From: Nostoc linckia FACHB-104
GTDB taxonomy: Bacteria > Cyanobacteriota > Cyanobacteriia > Cyanobacteriales > Nostocaceae
DNA length: 64,000 nt
Direction of reading: 5' to 3'
NCBI RefSeq assembly: GCF_014696615.1
Contig: NZ_JACJQJ010000027.1
Coordinates: forward strand, 1-64,000
A program made the position numbers and the translations under genes. Within the stretch, counting starts at the first letter, position 1; the number at the start of each line of letters is the position of its first letter. This document shows, one piece after another, positions 16,322 to 26,756 of the stretch. The notes beneath the pieces are model-generated. The model ran no database searches, was not told the DNA's origin, and saw only the letters and a program-made list of their open reading frames with translations.

Positions 16322-19300
16322 ATGCCAAAGAGATATTTGCAACTTTTTACAAGTCGCACTTTTACTGTATTGCTTAGTATGATGTTGGTTTCAGAATCTC
16401 TGGTGATATCAGTAAGTGCAAAAACTGTAAAAATAGCTCAACAAGCTGCACCCACCCCACAAAATGTTAATCCAGAGAGACAACAAGCTTACGAACGGGT
16501 AAAACAACTATTCCAAGAAGCACAACAACTGCGTCAAAAAGCAACCGCAGAGTTTTGGCAACAGGCAATGCAAAAGTATGATGAAGCATTGCAAATTTCG
16601 CGAAAATTAGGCGATCGCTCGTTAGAACATACCACACTCTATGTTATTGGTAGTGCTTACTCACAGCGTAGTGAACATGTTAAAGCACTGTCCTATTTCC
16701 AGCAAGCACTCAATATTATTTCAGAACTGAAACAGCCAATATCACAAGCTAGAACTCTCTGGTCGATTGCAGCTAGTTATTCTTATTTATGGGAAAAGCA
16801 AAAAGCGCTGGAATATTACAATCAAGCACTATTAATATTTAAAACCGTAAAAGCAACTGACATGGTTGCTTTTACGCTTTTTACTATGGGTATAGTCTAC
16901 GAAGATTTAGGTGAGAGCGCAAAAGCTCTAGATTATTTAAATCAGGCTTTAACAATTCAGCGGACTCAAAATGATCCTCAATCTCAGGCTGCAACCCTAT
17001 CTATTTTAGGAGGAGTTTACACTTCTTTAGGTGAGAAGCAAAAAGCGCTGGATGCGTTAAATCAAGCTCTAGATATCTACCGTCAAACAAATAATATCAC
17101 GGGACAAGCAGATATTTTTACTAACTTGAGTACAGCTTATGTTTCATTAGGCGATTATCTCAAAGCCCGAGAATTATTAAACCAAGCCCGAGAATTAAGA
17201 CAAAAGGTATCGCCAACTGACCTTTTAAGCCAAGCCACAATTTTGATGAGTTTAGGCGGTACCTACTTAGCAGAAGGCAATTTTCCGAAGGCTCTAGAAT
17301 ACTATAATCAAGTGCGATCGCTCTCGCAAAAGTTAACCAGACGAGATTTAGAAGCTGCTGTACTTTCACAAATCAAAAACGTTTATGATTCATTAGGAGA
17401 GCTGGATAAAGCACTCAATTATTTACAAGCAGCGCAAAAATTACAACGTAGCATTAATGATCGCTCAGGTGAAGCTTACACTTTAACTTCAATTGCCGAT
17501 TTATATCAATCCAAAGGTGATTATCAAGAAGCACTGAATACCTACAACCAAGCCTTAGAGATTCAACGTCAAATTAAAGACCTACCTCAAGAAGCTGAGA
17601 CTTTGGGGAGTATAGCTAATCTCTACAGATTATTAGGTGACTATAAATTAAGCTTAGATACCTATAACCAGGTGCTAAACATCTTTCAGCAAATACAAAA
17701 TAATAGAAAAATAGCCCAAACTTTTAATGATATTGGTGCTACTTACTTAACATCAAAAGATTATGAAAATGCCCTCAAATATTATAATCAAGCGCTAAGT
17801 TTGTGGAGTAAACAAGGCACGAGTAATGAAAAAATATTGGCACTTGTGGGGATAATCATAGCTCATAATTCATTAAAAGATTATCCCCAAGCAATGGCAG
17901 CAGCTAACCAAGGATTATCTGTAGCACGAGAGAAAAAGAACCTCTCTTATGAAGTGACAATGCTTGGTTATCAAGCTATGGTTTACCAAGGATTGGGAGA
18001 TTATCATAAAGCACTATCATTAGCACAAGATGCAATATCTAAAGCACATAAATTAGGCACGCGTCAGTTACAAGCCAATGCCTTCTATGGTTTGGGTGAT
18101 GCATATAAATCCTTAAAACAGTACGAACAAGCCATCGATGCTTATAAGCAAGAACTAACCATTAGGCAAGCAATCAGCGATCGCAATGGGCAAGCTCATA
18201 CACTATATAGAATTGCAACTAGTGAACGCGATCGCAATAACTTAGAAGCAGCCCGCACTCAAATCGAAGCCGCAATTGCAATTTTAGAAAATATCCGCAC
18301 CAAAGTTACCAGCCAAGACTTGCGTACCTCTTACTTTGCTTCCATTCAAAGATATTATGAGTTTTACATTGACCTATTAATGCAGTTGCATAAGCAGCAA
18401 CCATCTCAAGGCTATGATGCTCTTGCCTTACAAGCTAACGAACGCGCCCGCGCCCGTACGCTTTTGGAACTACTTACAGAGGCTAATGCAGATATTCGTC
18501 AAGGCGTAGATCCTCAGCTATTAGAAGCAGAACGCAACTTACAGCAACAACTTGATGCTTTAGAAAAGCGGCGGCTGAAATTATTTACTGGCGACTACAC
18601 CGAAAGCCAAGCCCAAAGCTTTGAAAAAGAAACAGAAGCATTACTAGAAAAATATCGGCAACTGCAAGCCAAAATCAGAACTACCAGCCCTCGTTATGCA
18701 GCTTTGACACAACCCCAACCCCTTTCGCTCAAACAAATTCAACAACAAGTATTAGATGAAAATACTCTGTTGTTAGAGTATGCTGTGGGCGAAGAACGCA
18801 GTTATCTTTGGGCTGTGAGCAAAAACAGCATTACCAGTTACGAACTACCCAAACGCTCAGAAATTGCGATCGCAGTCCAAAAATTCCGCAATATTTTAAT
18901 CTCACCTATTGCCAAAGCGAAACCCGACAAGGCTGCCAAAGCCTTATCCGATTTGATATTGGCACCCGTCGCCCAGAAATTAGGACAGCAACGCTTACTC
19001 ATAGTTGCTGATGAGGCTTTGCAGTACATACCCTTTGCAGCTTTGAATACACCCAGCGCCAACAATAGTAGCTATGAACCATTAGCGGTAAACCATGAAA
19101 TCATCACTTTGCCTTCAGCTTCAACAGTCGCCATACTCAGACAAGAAATTGCTGGACGCAAACCCGCCCCAAAAGCATTAGCTGTAATTGCTGATCCCAT
19201 CTTTTCTGCCAATGATGAACGGATTCAAGGTAAAACCCTAAGTCAAGAAAAAAGCAATCAGAACCTAGATTTACAACAATTATCCAGGTCTGCTAGAGAA

Positions 19301-19891
19301 TCAAGTATCGCCTTTGAGCGTTTGCCATTTACTCGCCAAGAAGCCGACACTATTCTCTCTCTCGTACCAGAAAACGAACGCAAACAAGCCTTTGACTTTG
19401 CTGCTAACCGTGCTATCGCTACCGATGCACAGTTGAGCCAATACCGAATGATACATTTTGCCACTCACGGCATCCTCAACAGTCAAAACCCAGAATTATC
19501 AGGAGTTGTACTGTCGCTATTTGATGAAACAGGCAACCCTCAAAATGGATTTTTGCGTCTACATGATATTTTTAACCTCAAACTGCCAGCAGAATTAGTT
19601 GTGTTGAGTGCTTGTGAAACTGGTTTAGGTGAAGATGTTAAAGGAGAAGGATTAATTGGCTTGACAAGAGGATTTATGTATGCGGGTAGCCAGAGAGTAT
19701 TAGTAAGTTTGTGGAGTGTAGACGATGAAGCCACTTCGGAATTAATGAAAAAGTTTTATAGCAAAATGTTGCAAAAAGGCTTAAAACCTGCTGCGGCATT
19801 ACGGGCAGCCCAGGTAGAAATGTGGCACGATCCTAAATATAATTCACCCTATTTATGGGCAGCTTTTACTCTTCAAGGTGAGTGGCGATAA
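16322..19891 (+). CDS. exported TPR-CHAT protein (caspase-fold), copy 1
   Basis: A 1189-residue protein. An N-terminal basic-hydrophobic signal-like segment (about 1-34) is followed by at least a dozen TPR repeats of about 34-40 residues (about 50-660, recurring ALxYYNQAL), a coiled linker (about 690-790) and a C-terminal CHAT domain (about 880-1189). The CHAT protease dyad is intact: H1049 in HFATHG and C1098 in LSACETG. CHAT (caspase HetF-associated with TPRs) is a cysteine protease fold used in regulated proteolysis and in cyanobacterial differentiation (HetF). Substrate unknown. It stands 331 bases upstream of a close tandem copy; the C-terminal halves are nearly the same and the TPR parts have diverged. 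Confidence 0.88.
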   Translation: MPKRYLQLFTSRTFTVLLSMMLVSESLVISVSAKTVKIAQQAAPTPQNVNPERQQAYERVKQLFQEAQQLRQKATAEFWQQAMQKYDEALQISRKLGDRSLEHTTLYVIGSAYSQRSEHVKALSYFQQALNIISELKQPISQARTLWSIAASYSYLWEKQKALEYYNQALLIFKTVKATDMVAFTLFTMGIVYEDLGESAKALDYLNQALTIQRTQNDPQSQAATLSILGGVYTSLGEKQKALDALNQALDIYRQTNNITGQADIFTNLSTAYVSLGDYLKARELLNQARELRQKVSPTDLLSQATILMSLGGTYLAEGNFPKALEYYNQVRSLSQKLTRRDLEAAVLSQIKNVYDSLGELDKALNYLQAAQKLQRSINDRSGEAYTLTSIADLYQSKGDYQEALNTYNQALEIQRQIKDLPQEAETLGSIANLYRLLGDYKLSLDTYNQVLNIFQQIQNNRKIAQTFNDIGATYLTSKDYENALKYYNQALSLWSKQGTSNEKILALVGIIIAHNSLKDYPQAMAAANQGLSVAREKKNLSYEVTMLGYQAMVYQGLGDYHKALSLAQDAISKAHKLGTRQLQANAFYGLGDAYKSLKQYEQAIDAYKQELTIRQAISDRNGQAHTLYRIATSERDRNNLEAARTQIEAAIAILENIRTKVTSQDLRTSYFASIQRYYEFYIDLLMQLHKQQPSQGYDALALQANERARARTLLELLTEANADIRQGVDPQLLEAERNLQQQLDALEKRRLKLFTGDYTESQAQSFEKETEALLEKYRQLQAKIRTTSPRYAALTQPQPLSLKQIQQQVLDENTLLLEYAVGEERSYLWAVSKNSITSYELPKRSEIAIAVQKFRNILISPIAKAKPDKAAKALSDLILAPVAQKLGQQRLLIVADEALQYIPFAALNTPSANNSSYEPLAVNHEIITLPSASTVAILRQEIAGRKPAPKALAVIADPIFSANDERIQGKTLSQEKSNQNLDLQQLSRSARESSIAFERLPFTRQEADTILSLVPENERKQAFDFAANRAIATDAQLSQYRMIHFATHGILNSQNPELSGVVLSLFDETGNPQNGFLRLHDIFNLKLPAELVVLSACETGLGEDVKGEGLIGLTRGFMYAGSQRVLVSLWSVDDEATSELMKKFYSKMLQKGLKPAAALRAAQVEMWHDPKYNSPYLWAAFTLQGEWR

Positions 19892-20222
19892 GATAATTGC
19901 ACATCAAAAAACCATCTATCGCTTTGGTGAGTAGCAGGCGCAAGGAAGCAGGGGAACAGGGAATAGAAAATAAGCCTCTTTATAAGAGAGTACAGAACCG
20001 TTGAAATTTTAAATTAAAATATTTCAATCCTAAATTTAAAATCTACAATTCGGTAATTGATACTCCTAAGCTAATGCGCGTCTAAATTGCATAACTACTA
20101 ATAAGGGCTGTTAACTGTTAACTGTTAACGGTCAACTATCAACAGCCCTCACGATGGATTGTGCAACTTAAAAGTAGAATAGCTTATTTCGATAGATCAT
20201 CAATCCAAGGGAAATTAAATTA
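19892..20222. other. 331-base gap between the two TPR-CHAT genes
   Basis: It holds three CTGTTAA heptads (20108-20128) inside a larger imperfect inverted repeat with arms GGGCTGTT (20105-20112) and AACAGCCC (20141-20148). This could be a terminator for copy 1 or simply a repeat. No gene is seen. Confidence 0.6.
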
Positions 20223-23200
20223 ATGCAAAGGCGACTTATATCCATTTTTAGACATCGTACTCTTGTTGTCTTTGTTAGCATGATGTTGTTGTCTGAATCT
20301 GTAGGGATGACAGCAAGAGCAATAAATGTAGAAATATCGCAAAAACCTACAAATACTCCCCAAAATCTTAGTCCTGCTCAACAAAGAGCCTACGCCCAAG
20401 CAAAGCAACTATCAGAAGCAGCAAACCAACTATTCAATCAGGGAACAGCGGCTTCTCGACAGCAAGCTCTAGCTAAATATTTGGCAGCACTAAAAATTTG
20501 GCGGGAAATAGGCGATCGCTCTCAGGAAGCTAGTACGCTTTTAAGCATTGGGACTCTTTATTATTTCCAAAGCGAAAATACAAAAGCTCTGGAATATTAC
20601 AACCAAGCTCTATCTCTAAGACAGCAATTAAAAGACCGTCTGGGAGAGGCTATTATGCTCCAGTCTATTGCTGGGGCATATTACAGCTTAGGAGAAAAGC
20701 CCAAAGCATTACAATATTACAATCAAGCTCTATCTATATTTAAAGCTGAGAAACAATCTGATTTGGCGGCTGGTGCTTTACTGGGGATTGGCAGAATTTA
20801 TTTTACTTCTGGTGAAACAAAGAAGGCATTAGATTCCTACAATCAAGCTTTAGAACTGCAACGTGCTAGTAAAGATTTAAATGGGCAAGTTGACACCTTA
20901 GAAATCCTTGGGCAAGTTTATATCCAATTAGGTGAAGCACAAAAGGCTTTAACAGCTTTAAATCAAGCTTTAGAAATTCAGCAGACAACAAAGAATATCG
21001 CAGGACAAGCAGATACTCTAACATTGATAGCTACCCTTTATAGTTCATTGGGTGACAATCAAAAAGCGAGGGAATCTTTAGCTCAGGTGCTAGCACTGCA
21101 AAAACAGTTACCACAACCAGACCCTAGCAAGCAAGCATTCACTTATATGAGTATGGGTGCAACCTATACGGTTGCTAACGATTATCAAAAAGCACTGGAA
21201 TATTTTAACCAAGCGCGATCGCTCTTTCAAAAGTCAGGTAGCGCTAATTCAGAAGCTGAAGCTTTAACAGACATTAGCTTTGTTTACAATCAATTAGGAC
21301 AACAGCAAAAAGCTCTAGATGCTCTCAATCAAGCACTAACTATCCAGCGTACCCAAAAGAATCGCGCTAGAGAAGCTTTTACACTCAACAATATCGGTGG
21401 GATTTACGCATCTTTTGGTAATTATCAACAAGCCCTGGATTTTTACAACCAAGCACTAACTCTCCAGCGTCAGCTCAAAGACTTACCAGGAGAAGCAGCT
21501 ACATTAACTTATATCGCTAAACTCTATCAGTCTTTGGGGGATGATAAGTTAAGTGTTGATACTTATAACCAAGCACTAGATAAATTTCGTGCTATTGGCG
21601 ATCGCAGCATGGTAGCCCAAACCCTCGATAATATTGGTAACGTTTATCGATCAGCACAAGCGCCAGCAAAAGCCTTGGACTATTACAATCAGGCTCTTCA
21701 ATTGTGGCGTGAACAAGGGGCGCTATTCCAGGAATTTAATACACTCACCGGTTTGATTAGAACCTATGAGTCACTTAAAGATTATCCCAAGGCCCTAGAT
21801 ACTGGCAACCAAGCTTTAACATTAGCGAAAAAACAGCAAAGTCCTTTCAGCGAAGCTTCTGCCCTGGGTTTATTAGGAAGGGTATACTTAGCATCTGGAG
21901 ATTATCAAAAATCCCTCGATTTCTCCACCCAGGCGAACTCTAAATTCCGGGGATTAGGTGTGCCCAGTGGGGAAGCTAACACTCTCCGTAATATCGGTAA
22001 AGCCTACAATGCCTTAAAGCAGTATCAACAAGCCATAGATAATTACAATCAAGAACTCAAACTTTTGCAACAATTAGGCGATCGCACAGGTGAAGCCGAA
22101 ACTCTGTATAATATCGCCGTCAGCGAACGCGATCGCAATAACCTAGAAGCTGCCCGCAACCAAATAGAATCAACCATTAAAATTGTCGAAGATATCCGCA
22201 CCAGAGTTACCAGCCAAGACTTGCGGACTTCCTACTTTGCCTCAGTGCAAAAATATTATGAGTTTTACATCGATTTGTTGATGCGATCGCACAAACAGCA
22301 ACCATCTAAAGGTTACGATGCCCTAGCCCTACAAGCCAGTGAACGCGCTCGTGCCCGTAGCCTTTTAGATTTGCTAGCGGAAGCTAATGCAGACATTCGC
22401 GAAGGTATAGATCCTAAATTACTAGAAACGGAACGTAGCTTGCAAAAACAGCTGGATGCTCAAGAAAAACGCTCGCTGAAATTATCTAGTAGTGGTAACA
22501 AAACTGAAATTCAAAACCTAGAAAAGCAAACACAAGCACTACTGGAACAGTATCGGCAGCTGCAAGCCAAAATTAGATCCACCAGCCCCCGTTATGCAGC
22601 TTTGACGCAACCGCAAACTCTTTCACTCAAGCAGATTCAGCAACAAATATTAGATGATAACACCCTACTATTAGAGTATGCTGTGGGCGAAGAACGCAGT
22701 TATCTTTGGGCGGTCACCAAAAATAGCATTACCAGTTACGAACTACCTAAGCGCGCCGAAATTGCCGCCGCCGTCCAAGAATTTCGCAAGGTTTTAATCT
22801 CACCCATACAAAGAACTAGCCCAGATGCAGCTGCTACTCCCCTGACACAGTTGATATTGGCACCCGTCGCTCAACAACTAGGACAGCGCCGCTTAGTGAT
22901 TGTTGCAGATGGGGCTTTGCAATATATTCCCTTTGCAGCTTTGAATACACCCAGTGCCAAAAATGGCAGCTATGAACCATTAGCAGTCAACCATGAAATA
23001 ATTACTTTACCCTCAGCCTCTACTCTGGCTGTTCTTAGACAAGAAACAGCTGGACGAAAACCTGCCCCAAAAGCATTAGCCGTGATTGCTGACCCGATTT
23101 TCTCTCCCAACGATGAGCGGGTTAAGAGGGGAACGTCTCCAGAAAACAGTAATCAAAACTTAGACTTACAACAATTATCCAGGTCAGCCAGAGAATCTAG

Positions 23201-23786
23201 TATCGCCTTTGATCGTTTACCTTTTACGCGCCAAGAAGCCGATACTATTCTGTCTTTAGTACCTGCCAAAGAACGCAAACAAGCCTATGACTTTGCCGCT
23301 AACCGTTCTGTGGCTACCGATGCTCAGTTGAGTCAATACCGAATCATACATTTTGCTACTCATGGCATCCTCAACAGTCAAAACCCAGAATTATCAGGAG
23401 TTGTACTGTCGCTATTTGATGAAACTGGCAAACCCCAAAACGGCTTTTTGCGCCTACATGATATTTTCAACCTGAAACTACCAGCAGAATTAGTAGTACT
23501 CAGTGCTTGTGAAACTGGTTTGGGTGAAGAAGTCAAGGGGGAAGGATTAATTGGCTTGACAAGAGGGTTTATGTATGCAGGTAGTCCCAGAGTGCTGGTG
23601 AGTTTGTGGAGTGTAGATGATCAAGGAACTTCGGAATTAATGAAAAAGTTTTATAGCAAAATGTTGCAACAGGGTTTAAAACCTGCTGCGGCATTGCGGG
23701 CGGCACAGGTAGAAATGTGGCGCAACCCCAACTACAGTGCACCTTATTTCTGGGCACCTTTCACTCTCCAAGGCGAATGGCGCTAA
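20223..23786 (+). CDS. exported TPR-CHAT protein (caspase-fold), copy 2
   Basis: A 1187-residue tandem paralogue of the preceding gene with the same order: signal-like N-terminus (about 1-34), TPR array (about 60-660), coiled linker, CHAT domain. The dyad is H1047 (HFATHG) and C1096 (LSACETG). The start is an ATG at the matching place and the N-termini share the pattern SMMLxSES. Both copies keep the catalytic residues and full length, so both are likely functional. The TPR arrays differ more than the CHAT domains, which suggests different partners for the same protease activity. It ends facing the phosphatase gene on the other strand. Confidence 0.88.
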   Translation: MQRRLISIFRHRTLVVFVSMMLLSESVGMTARAINVEISQKPTNTPQNLSPAQQRAYAQAKQLSEAANQLFNQGTAASRQQALAKYLAALKIWREIGDRSQEASTLLSIGTLYYFQSENTKALEYYNQALSLRQQLKDRLGEAIMLQSIAGAYYSLGEKPKALQYYNQALSIFKAEKQSDLAAGALLGIGRIYFTSGETKKALDSYNQALELQRASKDLNGQVDTLEILGQVYIQLGEAQKALTALNQALEIQQTTKNIAGQADTLTLIATLYSSLGDNQKARESLAQVLALQKQLPQPDPSKQAFTYMSMGATYTVANDYQKALEYFNQARSLFQKSGSANSEAEALTDISFVYNQLGQQQKALDALNQALTIQRTQKNRAREAFTLNNIGGIYASFGNYQQALDFYNQALTLQRQLKDLPGEAATLTYIAKLYQSLGDDKLSVDTYNQALDKFRAIGDRSMVAQTLDNIGNVYRSAQAPAKALDYYNQALQLWREQGALFQEFNTLTGLIRTYESLKDYPKALDTGNQALTLAKKQQSPFSEASALGLLGRVYLASGDYQKSLDFSTQANSKFRGLGVPSGEANTLRNIGKAYNALKQYQQAIDNYNQELKLLQQLGDRTGEAETLYNIAVSERDRNNLEAARNQIESTIKIVEDIRTRVTSQDLRTSYFASVQKYYEFYIDLLMRSHKQQPSKGYDALALQASERARARSLLDLLAEANADIREGIDPKLLETERSLQKQLDAQEKRSLKLSSSGNKTEIQNLEKQTQALLEQYRQLQAKIRSTSPRYAALTQPQTLSLKQIQQQILDDNTLLLEYAVGEERSYLWAVTKNSITSYELPKRAEIAAAVQEFRKVLISPIQRTSPDAAATPLTQLILAPVAQQLGQRRLVIVADGALQYIPFAALNTPSAKNGSYEPLAVNHEIITLPSASTLAVLRQETAGRKPAPKALAVIADPIFSPNDERVKRGTSPENSNQNLDLQQLSRSARESSIAFDRLPFTRQEADTILSLVPAKERKQAYDFAANRSVATDAQLSQYRIIHFATHGILNSQNPELSGVVLSLFDETGKPQNGFLRLHDIFNLKLPAELVVLSACETGLGEEVKGEGLIGLTRGFMYAGSPRVLVSLWSVDDQGTSELMKKFYSKMLQQGLKPAAALRAAQVEMWRNPNYSAPYFWAPFTLQGEWR

Positions 23787-23790
23787 AGTA

Positions 23791-23842
23791 AATTTTAGAT
23801 TTTGGATAATGTGAAATTTTACATTATCCAAAATCTAAAATT
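23791..23842. terminator. bidirectional terminator, perfect 22-bp inverted repeat
   Basis: Arms 23791-23812 and 23821-23842 are exact reverse complements with an 8-base loop; each arm begins or ends with AATTTTAGATTTTGGA. It fills the 59-base gap between convergent genes and is T-rich in both directions. The same phrase occurs near 4588, so the arms derive from a dispersed repeat. Confidence 0.75.
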
Positions 23843-23845
23843 GCG

Positions 23846-25300
23846 TCATTTCACAGGATTCCAACGCACAGATAGCATTGTAATATCATCAAACTGTGGT
23901 GCATCGGCAATAAAGGCGAACAAATGGGTTTTAATCCGCTCTAACAAATCACAAGCTGAGGAACATGGTTGTTCTAGGAGCGATCGCAGTCTTTTATCGG
24001 TAAATAACTCGCCATCAGGGTTTTTACCTTCAGTCACACCATCGGTATAACCAATTAAGATGTCTCCAGGCTCCATCTGCACTTGCTGAATTTTAAATTT
24101 CATCCCTGCCATCATCCCCACAGCTGGCCCGGTAGACTTCAGAGTTTTCTTAATACCAGACTCACCGAGAATAAACAGCGGTTCATGCCCCCCATTAATA
24201 TAAGTGAGTATGCCAGTATCCGGCTCTAGTACGCCAAAAAACAGCGTGGCAAACATACTCAATTGCCAGTGATTTTGGGCGACATATTCATTAGTCCTGG
24301 TAACTGCTTGCAGTGCATTGAGATGGGATAAGTTAGCAGACATAGACTTGCCAATCCACCCATCTGGAAGCGGTTTATTATGTTCTAGAATTTCGTGAGC
24401 GATACCGCGTAATTGGGTTTCCGCAGAGAAGATGCGAATTAAGCTCCGCATTAAAGCCATAAATAGCGCTGCACCTACGCCTTTGTCACAGACATCTGCA
24501 ATCACTAATCCTATCTGTTTATCATCAAGCTCAAAAGTGTCGTAGAAGTCGCCAGCTACTTGACGCGCAGGGTAAAAACAAGCCGTAATCTCGCAATTGG
24601 GCTGCTGAACAATTTCATAGGGCAGAAAATCTATCTGAATCTGCCGCCCTTTTTCCATTTCTGCATCCAGCGCTTTAGAATATTTCTCTAGTTTTGAGTA
24701 AAGCCGCGCATTTTCTAAAACTAAAGACATCTGATCGGCTGTCACCTGCATGAGGTTAGCTGCTTCATGGCTAAAATGTCCCGGTTCAGAATGTAGTAAG
24801 GTAATAATCCCTAGTAATTCATCTCCCCGAAGAATGGGAACAGCCAAAGCAGAACGCACAATGTAAGGTTGATTGGGTAAGGTCAACCAGCGATCATCAT
24901 TTTCGGTATCATCAATTAATCCTAATTGACGATGACGGATGACCCAGCCAGCCAAACCCTTATCTATGACTGTACCAATGAGACGTTTTCTCTGTTCTGC
25001 TGTCACTTCGGTACGTGACAAAATCGCGTCTGAGACTTTCCCTGAAGGCTCAAGTAAAAAGAGGCTGCCTTTTTCTGAAGCTGTTTGATCGGCTGCAACA
25101 TCTAATGTCATTTGTAATGCCGTTTTTAGCACTTCCTCTGTAGAAGAACGCGCCATCATCACGAACTTTTCGAGCAATTTTGATTGAGCTTGAAAAGCGG
25201 CTTCTTCATTTTTGAGTGCTGTTTTCAGTTCTGCTACCTCTTGGCGCAGTGCTACTAATTCATCTTCATCACATTCTTTGAATTGATTTTGCACACCCAT
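23846..25300 (-). CDS. GAF-domain PP2C/SpoIIE-type serine phosphatase (IcfG/HmpU/RsbU type)
   Basis: A 484-residue cytoplasmic phosphatase. A short coiled coil (about 10-50) precedes a GAF domain (about 55-210), then a PP2C-like SpoIIE catalytic domain (about 245-484). Metal-binding motifs are visible: IADVCDKGVGAALFM, GYTDGVTEG and FDDITML. Such enzymes dephosphorylate STAS anti-anti-sigma proteins, reversing RsbW-type kinases. The neighbours (RsbW-like kinase, two STAS proteins, glgX, AGE homologue) match the icfG cluster of Synechocystis, tied to glucose/inorganic carbon control, and the HmpUWV partner-switching set of Nostoc punctiforme. It is probably last in the cluster, 251 bases after the kinase. 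Confidence 0.87.
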   Translation of the reverse strand: MGVQNQFKECDEDELVALRQEVAELKTALKNEEAAFQAQSKLLEKFVMMARSSTEEVLKTALQMTLDVAADQTASEKGSLFLLEPSGKVSDAILSRTEVTAEQRKRLIGTVIDKGLAGWVIRHRQLGLIDDTENDDRWLTLPNQPYIVRSALAVPILRGDELLGIITLLHSEPGHFSHEAANLMQVTADQMSLVLENARLYSKLEKYSKALDAEMEKGRQIQIDFLPYEIVQQPNCEITACFYPARQVAGDFYDTFELDDKQIGLVIADVCDKGVGAALFMALMRSLIRIFSAETQLRGIAHEILEHNKPLPDGWIGKSMSANLSHLNALQAVTRTNEYVAQNHWQLSMFATLFFGVLEPDTGILTYINGGHEPLFILGESGIKKTLKSTGPAVGMMAGMKFKIQQVQMEPGDILIGYTDGVTEGKNPDGELFTDKRLRSLLEQPCSSACDLLERIKTHLFAFIADAPQFDDITMLSVRWNPVK

Positions 25301-25551
25301 CTTGTTACCTACACAGGGATTTAAATAATTAATTGAAAATAAGTTTGACTCGAATGATTTTTTAAGGTAAGGTGAAGTAAATATTTTAACAAATAGACAA
25401 GTATATTTTCAGCTGCTGTTTTCAATAATACTTACTACTGAAAATTTTGGCAACAGCTTTAACTAGTAATATTCAAGCCATTAAGATAGATCTACCTTAA
25501 TATAGCCTATACCAGGTGGTTAATAATTTAACTTTGGTTGTCTTAATCTGC

Positions 25552-25968
25552 TCAACAGTTAACAATAAAAATATTACGGTTGCGGTTGCCAACTCTCTCA
25601 AAAAGATACTTATCGACTCCTTGAATTGCTAGATATACACCCAACCCACCTATAGGTCTCTCGTCTAAGGGCTTTTTCAATTGTTCTTCTTCTACGGCTA
25701 CTGTTTCATAAGGATCGTATTTAGCGCCTGTATCTTCAATAATGATGGTTAAGCGTGACTCATCAATATCAGCAGACAGATCTATTTCTCCTTCCAAATG
25801 TGCTTCTTCATAGCCATGAATAATAATATTAGAGGCTATTTCATCCACGGCTAAACGCAGCTTATAGGTAGCTTTTTTATCCAACCCAGCTGTTTGTGCT
25901 GCTTCCATGACATATTTAGCGATCGCGCCTAAAGAGTCGAGAGTTCCTGGTAAAGTTACAGTTGTCAT
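25552..25968 (-). CDS. RsbW-like anti-sigma factor/serine kinase (HATPase)
   Basis: A 138-residue GHKL-fold kinase. The N box is AVDEIASNIIIHGY, the G1 box is EDTGAKYDP and the G2 box is PIGGLGVYLA. Proteins of this type bind ATP, phosphorylate a STAS partner on serine and sequester a target when the partner is phosphorylated. It lies between the phosphatase and a STAS gene, the expected partners. No cognate sigma factor is encoded nearby, so the final target is unknown. Confidence 0.87.
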   Translation of the reverse strand: MTTVTLPGTLDSLGAIAKYVMEAAQTAGLDKKATYKLRLAVDEIASNIIIHGYEEAHLEGEIDLSADIDESRLTIIIEDTGAKYDPYETVAVEEEQLKKPLDERPIGGLGVYLAIQGVDKYLFERVGNRNRNIFIVNC

Positions 25969-26326
25969 ACCTAGCGCTTCCTTTGCTTAATAAGCATAAA
26001 TATGAAAATTTTTGCTGAATAGCTTAGCTATTGTGAAATTATTAGCTTTGCTTAATTAGGATTCCCAATATTAAACAAAGTCATAGCATCTTATATTTGT
26101 AATGGCAAAATATTTCTTGGTTTGCCCAGATATTAAAAATTTATCTACGCCAATAATTTTGATTACTAATTTAACTACTAAGTGCGAGCTTTCTTAAAAC
26201 TAGTAATACAGGCTGAACGCCGCCTGCTATGAATCAAATAAACACTAGCGCCTAGCCGCTGATCTTCGTGAGACAGGATTGAAGTGTAAAGGATAAAAAT
26301 TCTACTTCACACTTCATCTTTGTCAT
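25969..26326. other. 358-base gap between STAS and RsbW-like genes
   Basis: AT-rich sequence without a gene. It is long for an operon gap, so the kinase and phosphatase may have a separate promoter here; no clear motif was found. Confidence 0.5.
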
Positions 26327-26665
26327 CTAAACATTTTCTATCACAGCTGCGTCATACTCATCCAGCGCAATCACGCTGTGATGGAAGCCAGTCTTGGTGA
26401 TAGTATCCAGAACCATTTCCTGAGTTCCTACCACATACATGTCAACATCTTTACCCATCTTTTGTTTAGCAAAGATTAATACCCGTAATCCTGCACTAGC
26501 CATATATTCCAATTCGTTGAGAATTAGCACTAACCGTTTGGGTTCTTGTGCTGCTGCCTCCTCAACTTTATGCTTAAAATCGGGTGCGGTACTCGCATCT
26601 AGTTCGCCAGCTAAGGTGATTTTAGCGACATTACCAACTGTTTCGAGAGTTGCTGAAAAAGCCAT
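26327..26665 (-). CDS. STAS-domain anti-anti-sigma protein, first copy
   Basis: A 112-residue single STAS domain of the SpoIIAA/RsbV family. The likely phosphorylated serine is S57 in the loop YMASAGLRVL. It should cycle between the RsbW-like kinase and the PP2C phosphatase encoded just downstream. It lies 91 bases after glgX. It is the closer of the two STAS genes to the kinase gene. Confidence 0.88.
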   Translation of the reverse strand: MAFSATLETVGNVAKITLAGELDASTAPDFKHKVEEAAAQEPKRLVLILNELEYMASAGLRVLIFAKQKMGKDVDMYVVGTQEMVLDTITKTGFHHSVIALDEYDAAVIENV

Positions 26666-26756
26666 GATCTTTTTTGAGTTATGAGTTCTTAGTTGTTAGT
26701 TATTAATCAGAGATAAAAGGTTAAAAAATGGCAATTGAACTTTGCCAACTTTTAAC

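Noticed and set aside
23802-24050. 82-codon + strand frame over the phosphatase gene
   Set aside because: It begins inside the terminator inverted repeat and is antisense to the conserved PP2C coding sequence.
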